NCBI GenBank assembly: GCA_934277375.1
Contig: CAKQTZ010000007.1
Location: 1-64,000 of the forward strand
From: an uncultured Coprococcus sp.
GTDB lineage: Bacteria; Bacillota; Clostridia; Lachnospirales; Lachnospiraceae
Direction of reading: 5' to 3'
DNA: 64,000 bases
Under the pieces are notes generated by a model. It was not told where the DNA came from and made no database searches. It saw only the letters and a list, made by a program, of their open reading frames with translations. Positions within the stretch are counted from its first letter, which is position 1. Each line of letters opens with the position of its first letter. Positions 24,994 to 34,450 of the stretch are shown here, one piece after another. Both the position numbers and the translations under genes were made by a program.

Positions 24994-25458
24994 TTAAAGA
25001 CTGTAAGAACCTGATTCTCCATCAGCTGTATAATATACCATGCCTGTTTCTGGCTGGTAATATACGTTCAATTCCTTAACTGTCTTATTGCCAATAGCTT
25101 CCTTTACCTTGTCAACGATTGCTGCCATCTCGATCTGACCGCCAGCGAACTCAACAAATACCTTCTCTGTTGTCTTAGCTGGAGCTGCCTTCTTTGCTGG
25201 AGCTTTCTTTGCTGGTGCTGCTGCCTTTGTCTCTTCCTTCTTTGCTGGAGCTGCCTTCTTTGCAGGTGCTGCCTTTACCTCTGTAGCTGCTGCCTTTGGC
25301 TCCTCCTTCTTTGCTGGAGCTGCCTTCTTTGCTGGCTCTGCAACTGCTGTCTTCTTTGCTGCTTCCTCTTTCTTAACTGCCTCAACCTTAGCAAGTGCTG
25401 CTGCAGGTGTTGCCTTTGTTACCTTCTTTGTCTCATCTGCTTTCTTTGCTGTAGCCAT
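24994..25458 (-). CDS. Lys/Ala/Pro-rich histone-H1-like protein with DUF6465 C-terminus
   Basis: A 154-residue protein in two parts. The first 100 residues are low-complexity repeats of the type APAKKAAPAKKEE, resembling histone H1 tails and the Lys-rich tails of some bacterial nucleoid proteins. The last 55 residues (VFVEFAGGQIEMAAIVDKVK to YYTADGESGSYSL) form a small conserved domain I recall as DUF6465, frequent in Lachnospiraceae. GGGAGG is before the ATG at 25458. It is a single gene with its own terminator. DNA or RNA binding by the tail is likely; function not known. Confidence 0.85.
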   Translation of the reverse strand: MATAKKADETKKVTKATPAAALAKVEAVKKEEAAKKTAVAEPAKKAAPAKKEEPKAAATEVKAAPAKKAAPAKKEETKAAAPAKKAPAKKAAPAKTTEKVFVEFAGGQIEMAAIVDKVKEAIGNKTVKELNVYYQPETGMVYYTADGESGSYSL

Positions 25459-25623
25459 GATTATTTTCCTCCCATACAAAAGTATCTATATAATCTTATG
25501 TACTTATTTTCAAGCTAGGTTGATATTACCCCATTTTTACCTTTTTTTCAATATTACCAATTTCTTTTCTCCCTTTTGTATCATTTTCGGAATTGATTTA
25601 CAACAAATGGCAACACTTTATAC

Positions 25624-25662
25624 AAAAAAGCAGTCACGGATCGTTGTAAATCCGTGACCGCT
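25624..25662 (-). terminator. Terminator of murF
   Basis: GCAGTCACGGAT and ATCCGTGACCGC (25630-25661) form a 12-bp hairpin with one mismatch, followed by six T on the minus strand. Confidence 0.82.
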
Positions 25663-25688
25663 TTTGTCATTTTGTACAAATACGCACA

Positions 25689-27056
25689 CTAATTCGTGAG
25701 AATATTAACCACTTCACTCAATTTCATACCGTTTGATGCCTTCAAAAGTACTATATCCTCAGGCTTCATGAGTGCCATAAGGTATATCGCAATCTCCTCC
25801 GTGTCAGTAAATGACACAGTCTTGGCATACTTCGTATCACATGCATCAAGAGCTTCCTTGATCTTCTGCGCATGCTCTCCTATGACTATGACCTCATCTA
25901 TCTTCTTATCTCTGAGGTATTCTCCAACCTCATAATGATACTCATCGCTCTTCTCTCCAAGTTCCAGCATATCGCCGAGCACGATATACTTCTTGCCCTC
26001 GCACTTCATGTCACAGAGGACATCTGTGCTGGCCTTCATGGAATCAGGACTTGCATTGTATGTATCGTCTATGATCGTGTATTTTCCAGGAAGCTTTATA
26101 ACCTTCTGTCTGAGTCCCCTGAAGTTCTCAAATGCCTTTGAAGACTTCTCATAAGGAACTCCAAGCTGATGCGATACGGCCATGGCGACCAGGGAATTTC
26201 TCACATTGTGAAGTCCCATAATACCGACCTTGACCGTCACAACATCATCACCATGAACCATGTCATACACTGAATAACCATCTTCCATACGGATATTTGT
26301 CGCTCTGAAATCCATATTCTCACCACATCCATATGTATATACCTTACACGGTATCTGGTCCTTGACCTCATACAGCATAGGATCGTCGCCATTTATATAC
26401 AGGGTTCCATCACTGTTCATCCCTTTTATGATACTGAGCTTCTCTCTGCGTGTATTCTCTATGGAACCCATATATTCTATATGGGCAACCCCAATGGTGG
26501 TAACCACACAAATATCAGGCTGTGCGATGTCTGTGAGGATATCCATCTCCCCCGGTTCTCCTATTCCGAGCTCAAGGACAGCTGCATCATATTCATCTGT
26601 CATTCTGGACACTGTAATAGGCTCTCCGTACACAGAATTGTAATTGCCCTCCGTGTGAAAGCACTTCATTCCGGTGCTGACCGCAGCAGTTATCATCTCT
26701 CTTGTTGTCGTCTTACCCACACTTCCAGTTACAGCTACAACCGGCATGTGATATCTGTTTCTAATATACTTTCCTATTGCCTGAAGCGCCTTAACCGTAT
26801 CATCAACCCTGATGTATACCTTATCTGACACCACAATATGGTCATGCTCAGATGTAAGGGTCGCCGCAGCCACCTGAAGAGCCGACTCTATAAAACGGTG
26901 TCCATCTGTTCTTGAACCAATGATAGGCACAAACAGATCGCCCTCCTTAGCTTCCTTTGAATTGATACAGATATCTGTAAGTACAGTATTCTCATCTCCA
27001 CACAGCAGAACTCCGCCTGTCGCTTCCAATATATTCTTTACAGTTATATCTACCAT
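25689..27056 (-). CDS. murF: UDP-MurNAc-tripeptide-D-Ala-D-Ala ligase
   Basis: MurF adds D-Ala-D-Ala to the peptidoglycan precursor in the cytoplasm using ATP. The 455 residues show the MurF order: N-terminal UDP-binding domain (LEATGGVLLCGDEN), P-loop VTGSVGKTTTREM, the VLELGIGEPGEMD segment, NVRNSLVAMAV and the C-terminal DDTYNASPDSM motif. Length is normal. It is alone with a terminator behind it; the rest of the dcw cluster is not in this window. Confidence 0.96.
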   Translation of the reverse strand: MVDITVKNILEATGGVLLCGDENTVLTDICINSKEAKEGDLFVPIIGSRTDGHRFIESALQVAAATLTSEHDHIVVSDKVYIRVDDTVKALQAIGKYIRNRYHMPVVAVTGSVGKTTTREMITAAVSTGMKCFHTEGNYNSVYGEPITVSRMTDEYDAAVLELGIGEPGEMDILTDIAQPDICVVTTIGVAHIEYMGSIENTRREKLSIIKGMNSDGTLYINGDDPMLYEVKDQIPCKVYTYGCGENMDFRATNIRMEDGYSVYDMVHGDDVVTVKVGIMGLHNVRNSLVAMAVSHQLGVPYEKSSKAFENFRGLRQKVIKLPGKYTIIDDTYNASPDSMKASTDVLCDMKCEGKKYIVLGDMLELGEKSDEYHYEVGEYLRDKKIDEVIVIGEHAQKIKEALDACDTKYAKTVSFTDTEEIAIYLMALMKPEDIVLLKASNGMKLSEVVNILTN

Positions 27057-27123
27057 TATTATCCCCTTTTTTATTATATATAATTGCTTCGACCATTATA
27101 TCACCGCTACAGGCATTTGTACA

Positions 27124-29613
27124 TTAATTCTCTTTACTTTTAGAATTCCAGAAATCAGCAAGCTTTTCGTCCACATTCTGTCTGTTGCACACCTGATAGT
27201 CTGCCCATTCAACGGGGAATAAATCCGTGTATCTTCTCGCTGCAAACCTTTCATCAAGCAGCAGTATCACTCCCTGATCGTCCTCGGTCCTGATCACACG
27301 GCCCGCAGCCTGAAACACTTTGTTGACCCCCGGATACTGATAAGAATATCTGAAACCTTCACTGTCCACCCATCTGTCCCCCGACTGATTTCTGTTGTCA
27401 AAATATTCCATCATGAGTTTTCTCTCTGTACACACCTGTGGCAGCCCCGGTCCAACAACCACAGCCCCTACAAGTTTGTCACCGACCAGATCTATCCCTT
27501 CAGAAAATATGCCCCCCATTATGCACAATGCCAGCACATTCTGGCTTCCATCAAATTCCTGGAGGAAGCGCTCTCTGTCCTCCTCATTCATATAAGGGGT
27601 CTGCGTTATAATCTTTACATCATGAGAAAAATTCATATTTCCAGATATCCCAACCACTTTTTCAAGCATAGCATATGACGGGAAGAACACCATATAATTT
27701 CCATCCCTGGCATTTACCATGCTCTCTATATATCTGCTTATATTCACATACTGCTCGTCATTTCTCCTGGTGTATCTGGTTGTGACATCATCCGCTATAT
27801 ATATTCTTCTGTTTTTTCTTGGAAATGGAGACTGTATGTATATCGCCTGATCATCCGGGCAGTCTGACAGCATCTCCATATAATATCTGACCGGAAGTAT
27901 AGTTGCCGAAAAGAACACCGTGGCCTTCCCCCTGTCAAGACATGTCCTGATATTAGCTGCCGGCTTTACACAGTACAACTTCACCATAAACCTGCCATCC
28001 GGAAGTATCTCATCGTATATTATATAATTATCATCGATCATCTCAGCAATGTTTAAAAACGAGGTGAGATTGAAATAAAAGTTCAGTAGTTCCTCTCGCT
28101 CAGGTATCTGTCTGTTATCCTCCAGAAACAGTTCTATGGCATCATGAAGATTCAAAAGTTTCAGATGAAGCCCATTTATACTGCCCAGCACTGAATATCC
28201 CTCCGCTGGAACTGTTTTCTTCAGCTCCAGCAGCTCTCTGTTACAGCTTCCAAGGCAGCCTGCTATCCTTCCTCCATACCCGGACAGCTTCTTTCTGAGT
28301 TCCAGGAAGTCTTCTTTTACTATCTGAGCACTGTACATGGACGATGCCCGATCCACAAGATTATGCGCCTCATCAACGAGAAACACATAATTCTCCGAGG
28401 CACTCCCGTCCGCCGCAAAGAACCTCTTAAGTCCAACTCTAGGATCAAATACATAATTGTAATCACATATCACAGCATCTGCAAACAGTGTCACGTCAAG
28501 GCTCAGCTCAAAGGGGCACACACTATATTTCTCCGCACATTTTGTAACGGCTTCTCTGTCTATTATCTTCTCCCCCTGAACCAGTTCATACAGAGCCCTG
28601 TTCACCCTGTCATAATGCCCCCTGGCGTAAGGACACAGTTCCGGGTTACAGTCCATCTTCTCCTGCAGACATATCTTCTCCTTTGCGGTGAGAATAACCG
28701 CACTAAATTCCAATCCTCTGTCCATAAGTAAGCGTATCGCATCCCGGGCCACTGTATGGGCGATGGTCTTGGCGGTCAGATAAAACAACTTTGATACATC
28801 CCCCTGCACAAACGATTTTACAGTCGGATATATAGCTGCCATGGTTTTTCCTATTCCGGTAGGAGCCTGCACATACAAGTGGCCACTGTTTTCTATGGTC
28901 CTGTACACGCACAGTGCCATCTCTTTCTGCCCCTTCCTGTATTCAAAAGGAAATACCATCTTGGCTATGGATTCATCCCTCTTAAACCTGTGCTGTTCCA
29001 CAACATCAAGCCATCTTGCAAGCTCGCATATCATCGCATCATACCACTCTGCAAGATACGAGAACTCATAGCTTCTCCTGAAGAATTTTTCCTTTTCGCT
29101 GTCAAGGTTTACATAACTTATCCTCACGTCTATATTATCATGACCTCTTTCAGAAGCGTAAATATAAGCATAACACATGGCCTGTGCCACATGAACCTTC
29201 TGCGGACCTTCCAGCTCATCGAGATTTTTATATATACCCTTTATCTCATCGATCATCACTTCACCGTCATGAAAATCCACCTCATATCCATGGTCCATAT
29301 CTATAACATGACCGGGATCGTCATCTGCAGGATCCTTTTTCTGATATGCATCATTCCTATTCTCTTTTAAACTTCTGTCGATTATTCCATCTGCCCGGCC
29401 TTCCACAGTTATGGCATGTCCCCCGCATTCTGAGGTAAATTTCAGAGGAACCTCTGAATTATAATAAGACCCTGCCCTCTTCTGAAGCTTTCTGTGAATC
29501 CTGCTTCCTGCATTCATCGCTTCCCTGGACAGAGTCCCATTACTGCTATCACTTATATCGCCACTGCGGAATATGAATTCCACCAGACTTCTAACTGATA
29601 TCCTTATATTCAT
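27124..29613 (-). CDS. XPD/DinG-like helicase with N-terminal PD-(D/E)XK domain
   Basis: An 829-residue superfamily 2 helicase. Residues 1-210 resemble a RecB-like nuclease (H40, VEGRADGIID, then VMIDEIKG with the D/E-x-K), followed by Walker A APTGIGKT (250-257), the Cys cluster for a 4Fe-4S centre (KICLQEKMDCNPELCP and SVCPF), LVDEAHN (DEAH) and the C-terminal motifs GIFSEGIDL and QAAGRVIRTEDDQG. Such proteins unwind DNA 5' to 3' and act in repair. It lies after the DJ-1 gene with a 18-nt gap. The nuclease core seems complete, so it may cut as well as unwind. Confidence 0.92.
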   Translation of the reverse strand: MNIRISVRSLVEFIFRSGDISDSSNGTLSREAMNAGSRIHRKLQKRAGSYYNSEVPLKFTSECGGHAITVEGRADGIIDRSLKENRNDAYQKKDPADDDPGHVIDMDHGYEVDFHDGEVMIDEIKGIYKNLDELEGPQKVHVAQAMCYAYIYASERGHDNIDVRISYVNLDSEKEKFFRRSYEFSYLAEWYDAMICELARWLDVVEQHRFKRDESIAKMVFPFEYRKGQKEMALCVYRTIENSGHLYVQAPTGIGKTMAAIYPTVKSFVQGDVSKLFYLTAKTIAHTVARDAIRLLMDRGLEFSAVILTAKEKICLQEKMDCNPELCPYARGHYDRVNRALYELVQGEKIIDREAVTKCAEKYSVCPFELSLDVTLFADAVICDYNYVFDPRVGLKRFFAADGSASENYVFLVDEAHNLVDRASSMYSAQIVKEDFLELRKKLSGYGGRIAGCLGSCNRELLELKKTVPAEGYSVLGSINGLHLKLLNLHDAIELFLEDNRQIPEREELLNFYFNLTSFLNIAEMIDDNYIIYDEILPDGRFMVKLYCVKPAANIRTCLDRGKATVFFSATILPVRYYMEMLSDCPDDQAIYIQSPFPRKNRRIYIADDVTTRYTRRNDEQYVNISRYIESMVNARDGNYMVFFPSYAMLEKVVGISGNMNFSHDVKIITQTPYMNEEDRERFLQEFDGSQNVLALCIMGGIFSEGIDLVGDKLVGAVVVGPGLPQVCTERKLMMEYFDNRNQSGDRWVDSEGFRYSYQYPGVNKVFQAAGRVIRTEDDQGVILLLDERFAARRYTDLFPVEWADYQVCNRQNVDEKLADFWNSKSKEN

Positions 29614-29631
29614 TATCCGTTCCTATATTGA

Positions 29632-30177
29632 CTATCTTGTATACACTATCTTCTCAGCCAGATCATCAGCTGTGTGTCTGTCTGTAAGTATCTCCACCAG
29701 CTTAAGCCCAAAATCTATAGCGGTGCCAACACCTCTGCTGGTTATGACGTTGCCATCCACCACCACGCAGTCCTCACTGTGAGTCTTCGACTTCAGATCT
29801 CCCTCGCATCCAGGATAACATGTAGCATTCTTATCTGCCAGAACGCCAAATTCTCCCAAAGCTGTAGGGCCTGCACATATAGCTGCGACATATGCGCCTC
29901 TGTCATTCTGTGCCCTGACAAGTTCCTCTACCTTCTGATTCGCCTTCAAGTTCGGAACTCCCGGTATTCCACCTGGAAGAATAACCAGCTCACAATCATC
30001 TGTGATGTCTGAAAGCTTCTCATCCATGTGAACACTTATTCCATGTGCTCCTGTAACCGACTCGCTGTCATCCGCAGCAACCATAAGGCACTCCACACCA
30101 GCTCTCCTGAGCAGGTCAACCACCGTGAGCGCCTCCACCTCTTCATATCCCGTAGCAAACAGCATTCTTGCTTTCAT
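29632..30177 (-). CDS. DJ-1/PfpI family protein
   Basis: A 181-residue DJ-1 family protein, close to the ThiJ/YajL type. The nucleophilic Cys sits in AAICAGPTAL, the conserved Glu in GYEEVEAL, and LILPGGIPG-like VILPGGIPGVPNL follows. These proteins act as chaperones or deglycases against oxidative damage; the exact activity is uncertain. Its start overlaps the stop of the CYTH gene (ATGATGA), so the two are translated together; AGGAGG lies inside the CYTH end and favours the second ATG at 30177. Confidence 0.92.
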   Translation of the reverse strand: MKARMLFATGYEEVEALTVVDLLRRAGVECLMVAADDSESVTGAHGISVHMDEKLSDITDDCELVILPGGIPGVPNLKANQKVEELVRAQNDRGAYVAAICAGPTALGEFGVLADKNATCYPGCEGDLKSKTHSEDCVVVDGNVITSRGVGTAIDFGLKLVEILTDRHTADDLAEKIVYTR

Positions 30178-30707
30178 CATATCTCCTCCTTGTACGCACT
30201 CTGAATAAAATTGTCTATATCCTCCCTGTCCATACTGCTCAGGGCACTGTTCTGGTATATACCAGCACTGGTCACGTCCTTATAAAACCAGTCAGGCGCG
30301 GCAAATATCTCCGCCAGCTCCTCAGAAGGGAACTCTACCTCAGCATATATCAATCCCTGGAATATTCCGTGAAATACATCAAGCTCTATACTGAGTTTTT
30401 CATCTATAGCCGGATCACCACAGCCGCCATCAGTATCTTTCACAGGTATGATATATCTGTCCTTCTCTATCACATTTCCCTCGGCTTTTGCCTTCAGGGA
30501 TGCATACTCTTCCTCATCAAGCTCCATCTCGAACTCCTGTCTCGACAGCAGCCCCTTCGATTTGACTGTGAGTATCCTCCTGTCATCAGCTCTTCTTATC
30601 CTTATGACAGGTTTTGTTGACACATAGAGCTGCTCCATATGTTTCACCCTGTATCCATCAAGTTTGAAGGGCACTTCCGCCACAAGGAATTTCCTCTCTA
30701 TCTCCAT
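30177..30707 (-). CDS. CYTH-domain protein, putative inorganic triphosphatase
   Basis: A 176-residue CYTH protein with the signature EIERKFLV at the very N-terminus, basic strands (VIRIRRADDRRILTVKSKG) and acidic strands (EFEMELDEEEY, LSIELDVFHG) that line a triphosphate tunnel. The family cleaves tripolyphosphate, thiamine triphosphate or cyclises ATP; in bacteria short proteins like this are mostly tripolyphosphatases. It couples to the DJ-1 gene by start-stop overlap. The polyphosphate kinase and exopolyphosphatase genes are elsewhere in the window. Confidence 0.9.
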   Translation of the reverse strand: MEIERKFLVAEVPFKLDGYRVKHMEQLYVSTKPVIRIRRADDRRILTVKSKGLLSRQEFEMELDEEEYASLKAKAEGNVIEKDRYIIPVKDTDGGCGDPAIDEKLSIELDVFHGIFQGLIYAEVEFPSEELAEIFAAPDWFYKDVTSAGIYQNSALSSMDREDIDNFIQSAYKEEI

Positions 30708-30805
30708 ATCTAAGCCTCCATTTTACCAGTAACCGACAAATGCTCACCTAAAACCTTCTGTTCTATAGTTTTCTATGCTATATAACCTCTGTATTCTCTG
30801 CCGTA

Positions 30806-31627
30806 TCAGAATATATCCCCCGGCGGTATATCTCCGCTCACATGTGCCATGATAGCTCTGTTCATAAATATGATGGAGATGAACATCGTAACAAACCATA
30901 CAAAGAATGATGATACCATATACCCTGCCGCAGAATTCACAGACATTATGAACATTGCAAGAGTCTGGGCATATACACATATCACATATACCTTTCCATA
31001 TGACAGACCCGTATTCAGATTCTTTGCAGACGTATTTCCCAATATACTGAATATCAGGGCAAGAAGAAGCTGCCGGCCAGCAAGGCCTATCATCACACAC
31101 AGAAACATAATGATAATATACACATAGAACAGCGGTGCACATGCCGCCAGTTTTGCATTGTCAAATCCCTGTGGCAGCATAAGATACCTTATAGGCATCT
31201 TCATATATTCGTAACCCTGGCCGCCGCTCACTATACCGACTGTTATATTCTCACTTCCAACAGCTATATATGATCCATCTGTTTCCATGTCATCCAGACT
31301 CACATCCGCAGACTCTGTGTTAATATACAGATTTCCACTTCCGACAGCTATCTGGATATCACTTTCTATCGACAGCCTGCCATCTGAGTATGTGAATGCA
31401 GGTATCTCATTTTCTGCCAGATTTCTGAAGCCTCCAACTTTGCTCACCCAGAATATTGCATCTATGCCAAATTCGATAAATGCCAGCAAAAACGACAAAA
31501 GTATCACGAACGCGACCAGTCTGCCTGTCTTTAATCCCGTGAGATTTTTATAATTTTTCGGACTGCTCACCGCTATCGAAAACTGATCAAGCAGTGTGAC
31601 CTTTTTATACTCTTCCTGTTCTTCCAT
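30806..31627 (-). CDS. DUF1189-type membrane protein
   Basis: A 273-residue protein with a cytoplasmic N-terminus (VTLLDQFSIAVSSPKNYKNL), one membrane helix at about 35-57, an extracellular domain of about 100 residues, and then four hydrophobic segments at the C-terminus. The N-terminal segment and layout match DUF1189 membrane proteins of Firmicutes. Function unknown. The HAD gene lies 62 nt upstream on the same strand, and the CYTH gene about 100 nt downstream. Confidence 0.75.
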   Translation of the reverse strand: MEEQEEYKKVTLLDQFSIAVSSPKNYKNLTGLKTGRLVAFVILLSFLLAFIEFGIDAIFWVSKVGGFRNLAENEIPAFTYSDGRLSIESDIQIAVGSGNLYINTESADVSLDDMETDGSYIAVGSENITVGIVSGGQGYEYMKMPIRYLMLPQGFDNAKLAACAPLFYVYIIIMFLCVMIGLAGRQLLLALIFSILGNTSAKNLNTGLSYGKVYVICVYAQTLAMFIMSVNSAAGYMVSSFFVWFVTMFISIIFMNRAIMAHVSGDIPPGDIF

Positions 31628-31689
31628 CTAAATCTCCTAGTCTTCACTTTCTTTTCTACGTCTGCAGAATGATCTCCACAGCCATCATC

Positions 31690-32499
31690 CTATGCGTCTA
31701 TGATTTCCAGTTTCACCATCGCCTTATATATACCGTCATTCTCGGCGTCGTCCGTCACCATCATGACCTGTCTTTTTAATTCTTCAGGACCCTTATCCAT
31801 GATTATACTGTTCGGACAATATAATAACATAGGTGCGTCATTGTTGCCATCACCAAATGCATATGCATTCTCAAGCGGTATATCAAAATAATCCAGAAGG
31901 TACTGTATTCCTGTCGCCTTACTGAATCCCTTAGGTACTATCTCACAGAAATCGCTGCCCCGGTCTATATAATCAAAATATTTCGAGACATGATCACGGA
32001 ACTCTGGAACATTTTTATTATCAGATATCCAGCAGCAGAACTTGTCAAATGCAAAATCGTCAGAATCAACGTCTTCCCCCACAAATATACCATTTGCGCG
32101 GAAATATCTAACCATCTCCACAAGGAACTCGTTGTCCATATTCTGTCCATCCACGTATACCTTGTCACGATGCTCATACATTCCAAACATTCCGTATTTG
32201 CGGCATGCATATGCTATGTCCCGGCACACATCCTTGCTCACATCATTGTGAAACAGCTCCCTGCCATCATAATATATAGATGTTCCACATCCACACACGA
32301 AACCATCAAATCCCGCAGACCGTATCTCCTCAGTGACGTTGCAGTACACTCTTCCGGTATTTATAAACACAAGATGTCCTTTTTCCCTCGCCTTGGTCAG
32401 GGCGCGCTTCGCGCTCTCCGGAAAGTATCTTCTCCCATCCTCGGTTATAAGTGTTCCATCTATATCAAAGAACAATATTTTCCTGTCTGTGCTTTTCAT
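31690..32499 (-). CDS. Cof-type HAD-IIB phosphatase
   Basis: A 269-residue HAD hydrolase of the Cof/YwpJ type. Motif I FFDIDGTL, motif II FINTGR, Lys in FSKATGIQYLL and motif IV GDGNNDAPM are intact, and the IIB cap lies between II and III. Substrates are sugar phosphates or cofactors such as FMN; here not known, although rib genes follow downstream of the same strand order. It has a usual length. The ribosome binding site is weak (GGATGGAT). Confidence 0.9.
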   Translation of the reverse strand: MKSTDRKILFFDIDGTLITEDGRRYFPESAKRALTKAREKGHLVFINTGRVYCNVTEEIRSAGFDGFVCGCGTSIYYDGRELFHNDVSKDVCRDIAYACRKYGMFGMYEHRDKVYVDGQNMDNEFLVEMVRYFRANGIFVGEDVDSDDFAFDKFCCWISDNKNVPEFRDHVSKYFDYIDRGSDFCEIVPKGFSKATGIQYLLDYFDIPLENAYAFGDGNNDAPMLLYCPNSIIMDKGPEELKRQVMMVTDDAENDGIYKAMVKLEIIDA

Positions 32500-32526
32500 A
32501 TATTATATCCATCCTGTCATATATTT

Positions 32527-32559
32527 ACAGGCACATGTATTTGTATTACACGTGCCTGT
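32527..32559. other. Inverted repeat behind ribH
   Basis: ACAGGCACATG (32527-32537) and CACGTGCCTGT (32549-32559) form an 11-bp stem with one mismatch but without a T run on either side. It may be a transcript-stabilising hairpin or a rho-assisted stop at the end of the riboflavin operon. Confidence 0.45.
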
Positions 32560-32644
32560 GTCCATTCTGTATATATTGACATTCCAGGTCGTCCCTTCAG
32601 CCGCTCTGCGGTCCCCGGCACTGCCCACTGTCCAAATATAATTT

Positions 32645-33106
32645 TTATAACTGCTTCATGAGATCGATCATCTCAAGTGCTCCCATGGCGCAGTCGTAAC
32701 CCTTGTTGCCAGCCTTTGTTCCTGCACGCTCAATGGCCTGCTCGATGTTCTCTGTTGTGACAATTCCGAACATTACAGGTACGCCTGTCTCAAGGGATAC
32801 TGATGCAACACCCTTTGAAACCTCGTTGCACACATAGTCATAGTGGCTTGTAGCGCCGCGGATAACAGCTCCAAGGCAGATAACAGCGTCATACTTGCCG
32901 CTTGCAGCCATCTTCTTCGCGATTACAGGAATCTCAAATGCTCCCGGAACCCATGCCACTGTGATATCATCTGCATTTACATCATGACGGAGAAGTGCAT
33001 CCTCTGCACCGCTTACCAGCTTTGAAACTATAAACTCATTGAATCTCGCTGCCACTATACCTATCTTTGCTCCATTTGCTACTAACTTTCCTTCTACCTT
33101 ATTCAT
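32645..33106 (-). CDS. ribH: 6,7-dimethyl-8-ribityllumazine synthase
   Basis: Condenses ribityl-diaminouracil with dihydroxybutanone phosphate. The 153 residues show the RibH motifs: [45 protein letters not shown] and [15 protein letters not shown]. The start at 33106 has AAGGAGG 9 nt before; an upstream in-frame ATG lies in the hairpin region. It is the last of ribD-ribE-ribBA-ribH and is separated from ribBA by about 110 nt with two hairpins. Confidence 0.97.
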   Translation of the reverse strand: MNKVEGKLVANGAKIGIVAARFNEFIVSKLVSGAEDALLRHDVNADDITVAWVPGAFEIPVIAKKMAASGKYDAVICLGAVIRGATSHYDYVCNEVSKGVASVSLETGVPVMFGIVTTENIEQAIERAGTKAGNKGYDCAMGALEMIDLMKQL

Positions 33107-33132
33107 CTGATTTATCCTCCTTATTATATGGA

Positions 33133-33216
33133 GCAGACGCATGAAAATGCGCTTGCGCGCGGCGTCTGCGTGCTTCACAAGGAATCCTCCCGCTTACGCG
33201 GGTCCCTCCTTGTGAA
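33133..33216. repeat. Tandem palindromes between ribBA and ribH
   Basis: Two hairpins follow each other. The first has GCAGACGC (33133-33140) with GCGTCTGC (33162-33169) around an inner GCGC-TT-GCGC. The second has TTCACAAGGA (33174-33183) with TCCTTGTGAA (33207-33216) around CCCGC-TTAC-GCGGG. Neither has a T run, so they are unlikely terminators. They resemble REP-like elements that protect or process mRNA, possibly setting the ribH level apart from the upstream genes. Confidence 0.6.
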
Positions 33217-33219
33217 ATA

Positions 33220-34425
33220 TTATACATCATTTAACATATGACCCATCTTCTCTTTCTTTGTCTTGAGATAAAATGCGTCGAACTTTGTCGGCTCTATCTC
33301 TATCGGAACCCTCTCCACGATCTCAAGATTGTAGCCTGCAAGGCCGTATACCTTGAGTGGATTGTTTGTGAGGAGTCTGATCTGTCTTATTCCGAGATCC
33401 ACAAGTATCTGTGTTCCTATGGTGTAATCCCTTGCGTCATCAGGGAAACCGAGCTTAAGGTTTGCCTCAACGGTATCAAGGCCCTGATCCTGAAGTGCAT
33501 ATGCCTTTATCTTGTTGATAAGGCCTATTCCTCTGCCCTCCTGTCTCATGTACAGGAGCACCCCTCTGCCTTCCTTGGCGATAGCCTTCATGGCTGCATC
33601 AAGCTGCTGTCCACAGTCACACTTCTGTGAACCGAAGCAGTCGCCTGTGAGACACTCGCTGTGCACACGGCAGAGAACAGGCTTTCCGTCAGCTATATCA
33701 CCCATTGTGAGTGCCACGTGATGTTCACCGTTCAGCTTGTTGATGTATCCGCAGATCGTAAACTCGCCATACTTTGTTGGAAGCTTTGCCTTGGCAACGC
33801 ACTCTACAAATACCTCATGCTCTTTTCTGTACTGGATAAGCTTCTCTATGGTCGATATCTTAAGGCCATGAACCTTTGCAAATTCTACAAGGTCATCCTT
33901 TCTCGCCATGGTTCCATCATCCTTCATGATCTCACAGCACAATCCGCATGGCTTAAGACCTGCGACCTTCATGAGATCAACCGTTGCCTCTGTGTGTCCG
34001 TTTCTCTCTATGACTCCGCCCGCAACTGCCTGAAGTGGGAACATGTGTCCCGGTCTTCTGAAGTCATCCGGTTTTGCGTTCTCATCCACAAATTTTCTAG
34101 CTGTGTAGCCTCTCTCCTCGGCTGAGATTCCTGTGGTGGTATCAACATGATCCACTGATACTGAGAATGCTGTGCAGTGGTTGTCTGTATTTGTTATACA
34201 CATCTGTGGGAGATTCAGCTTATCCGCATATGAAGCATCCATAGGCATGCATATGAGACCCCTCGCCCACTTTGCCATAAAGTTGACATTCTCTGTGGTT
34301 GCAAATTCTGCCGCACAGATGACATCGCCCTCATTCTCTCTGTCCTCGTTGTCAAGCATGACAACCGGCTTGCCTGCCGCAAGATCAGCGGCTATCTCCT
34401 CTATCGAGTTGAATTCAAAACTCAT
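33220..34425 (-). CDS. ribBA: DHBP synthase / GTP cyclohydrolase II
   Basis: Bifunctional riboflavin enzyme of 401 residues. The N-terminal RibB half ([15 protein letters not shown], the RPGHMFPLQ and [11 protein letters not shown] motifs) makes dihydroxybutanone phosphate from ribulose 5-phosphate. The C-terminal RibA half ([19 protein letters not shown] with the zinc cysteines, [10 protein letters not shown]) opens GTP. AAGGAGG is 7 nt from the ATG at 34425. It lies between ribE and ribH in the FMN-riboswitch operon. Confidence 0.97.
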   Translation of the reverse strand: MSFEFNSIEEIAADLAAGKPVVMLDNEDRENEGDVICAAEFATTENVNFMAKWARGLICMPMDASYADKLNLPQMCITNTDNHCTAFSVSVDHVDTTTGISAEERGYTARKFVDENAKPDDFRRPGHMFPLQAVAGGVIERNGHTEATVDLMKVAGLKPCGLCCEIMKDDGTMARKDDLVEFAKVHGLKISTIEKLIQYRKEHEVFVECVAKAKLPTKYGEFTICGYINKLNGEHHVALTMGDIADGKPVLCRVHSECLTGDCFGSQKCDCGQQLDAAMKAIAKEGRGVLLYMRQEGRGIGLINKIKAYALQDQGLDTVEANLKLGFPDDARDYTIGTQILVDLGIRQIRLLTNNPLKVYGLAGYNLEIVERVPIEIEPTKFDAFYLKTKKEKMGHMLNDV

Positions 34426-34450
34426 CACTCTACCTCCTTAAAATATCTGT

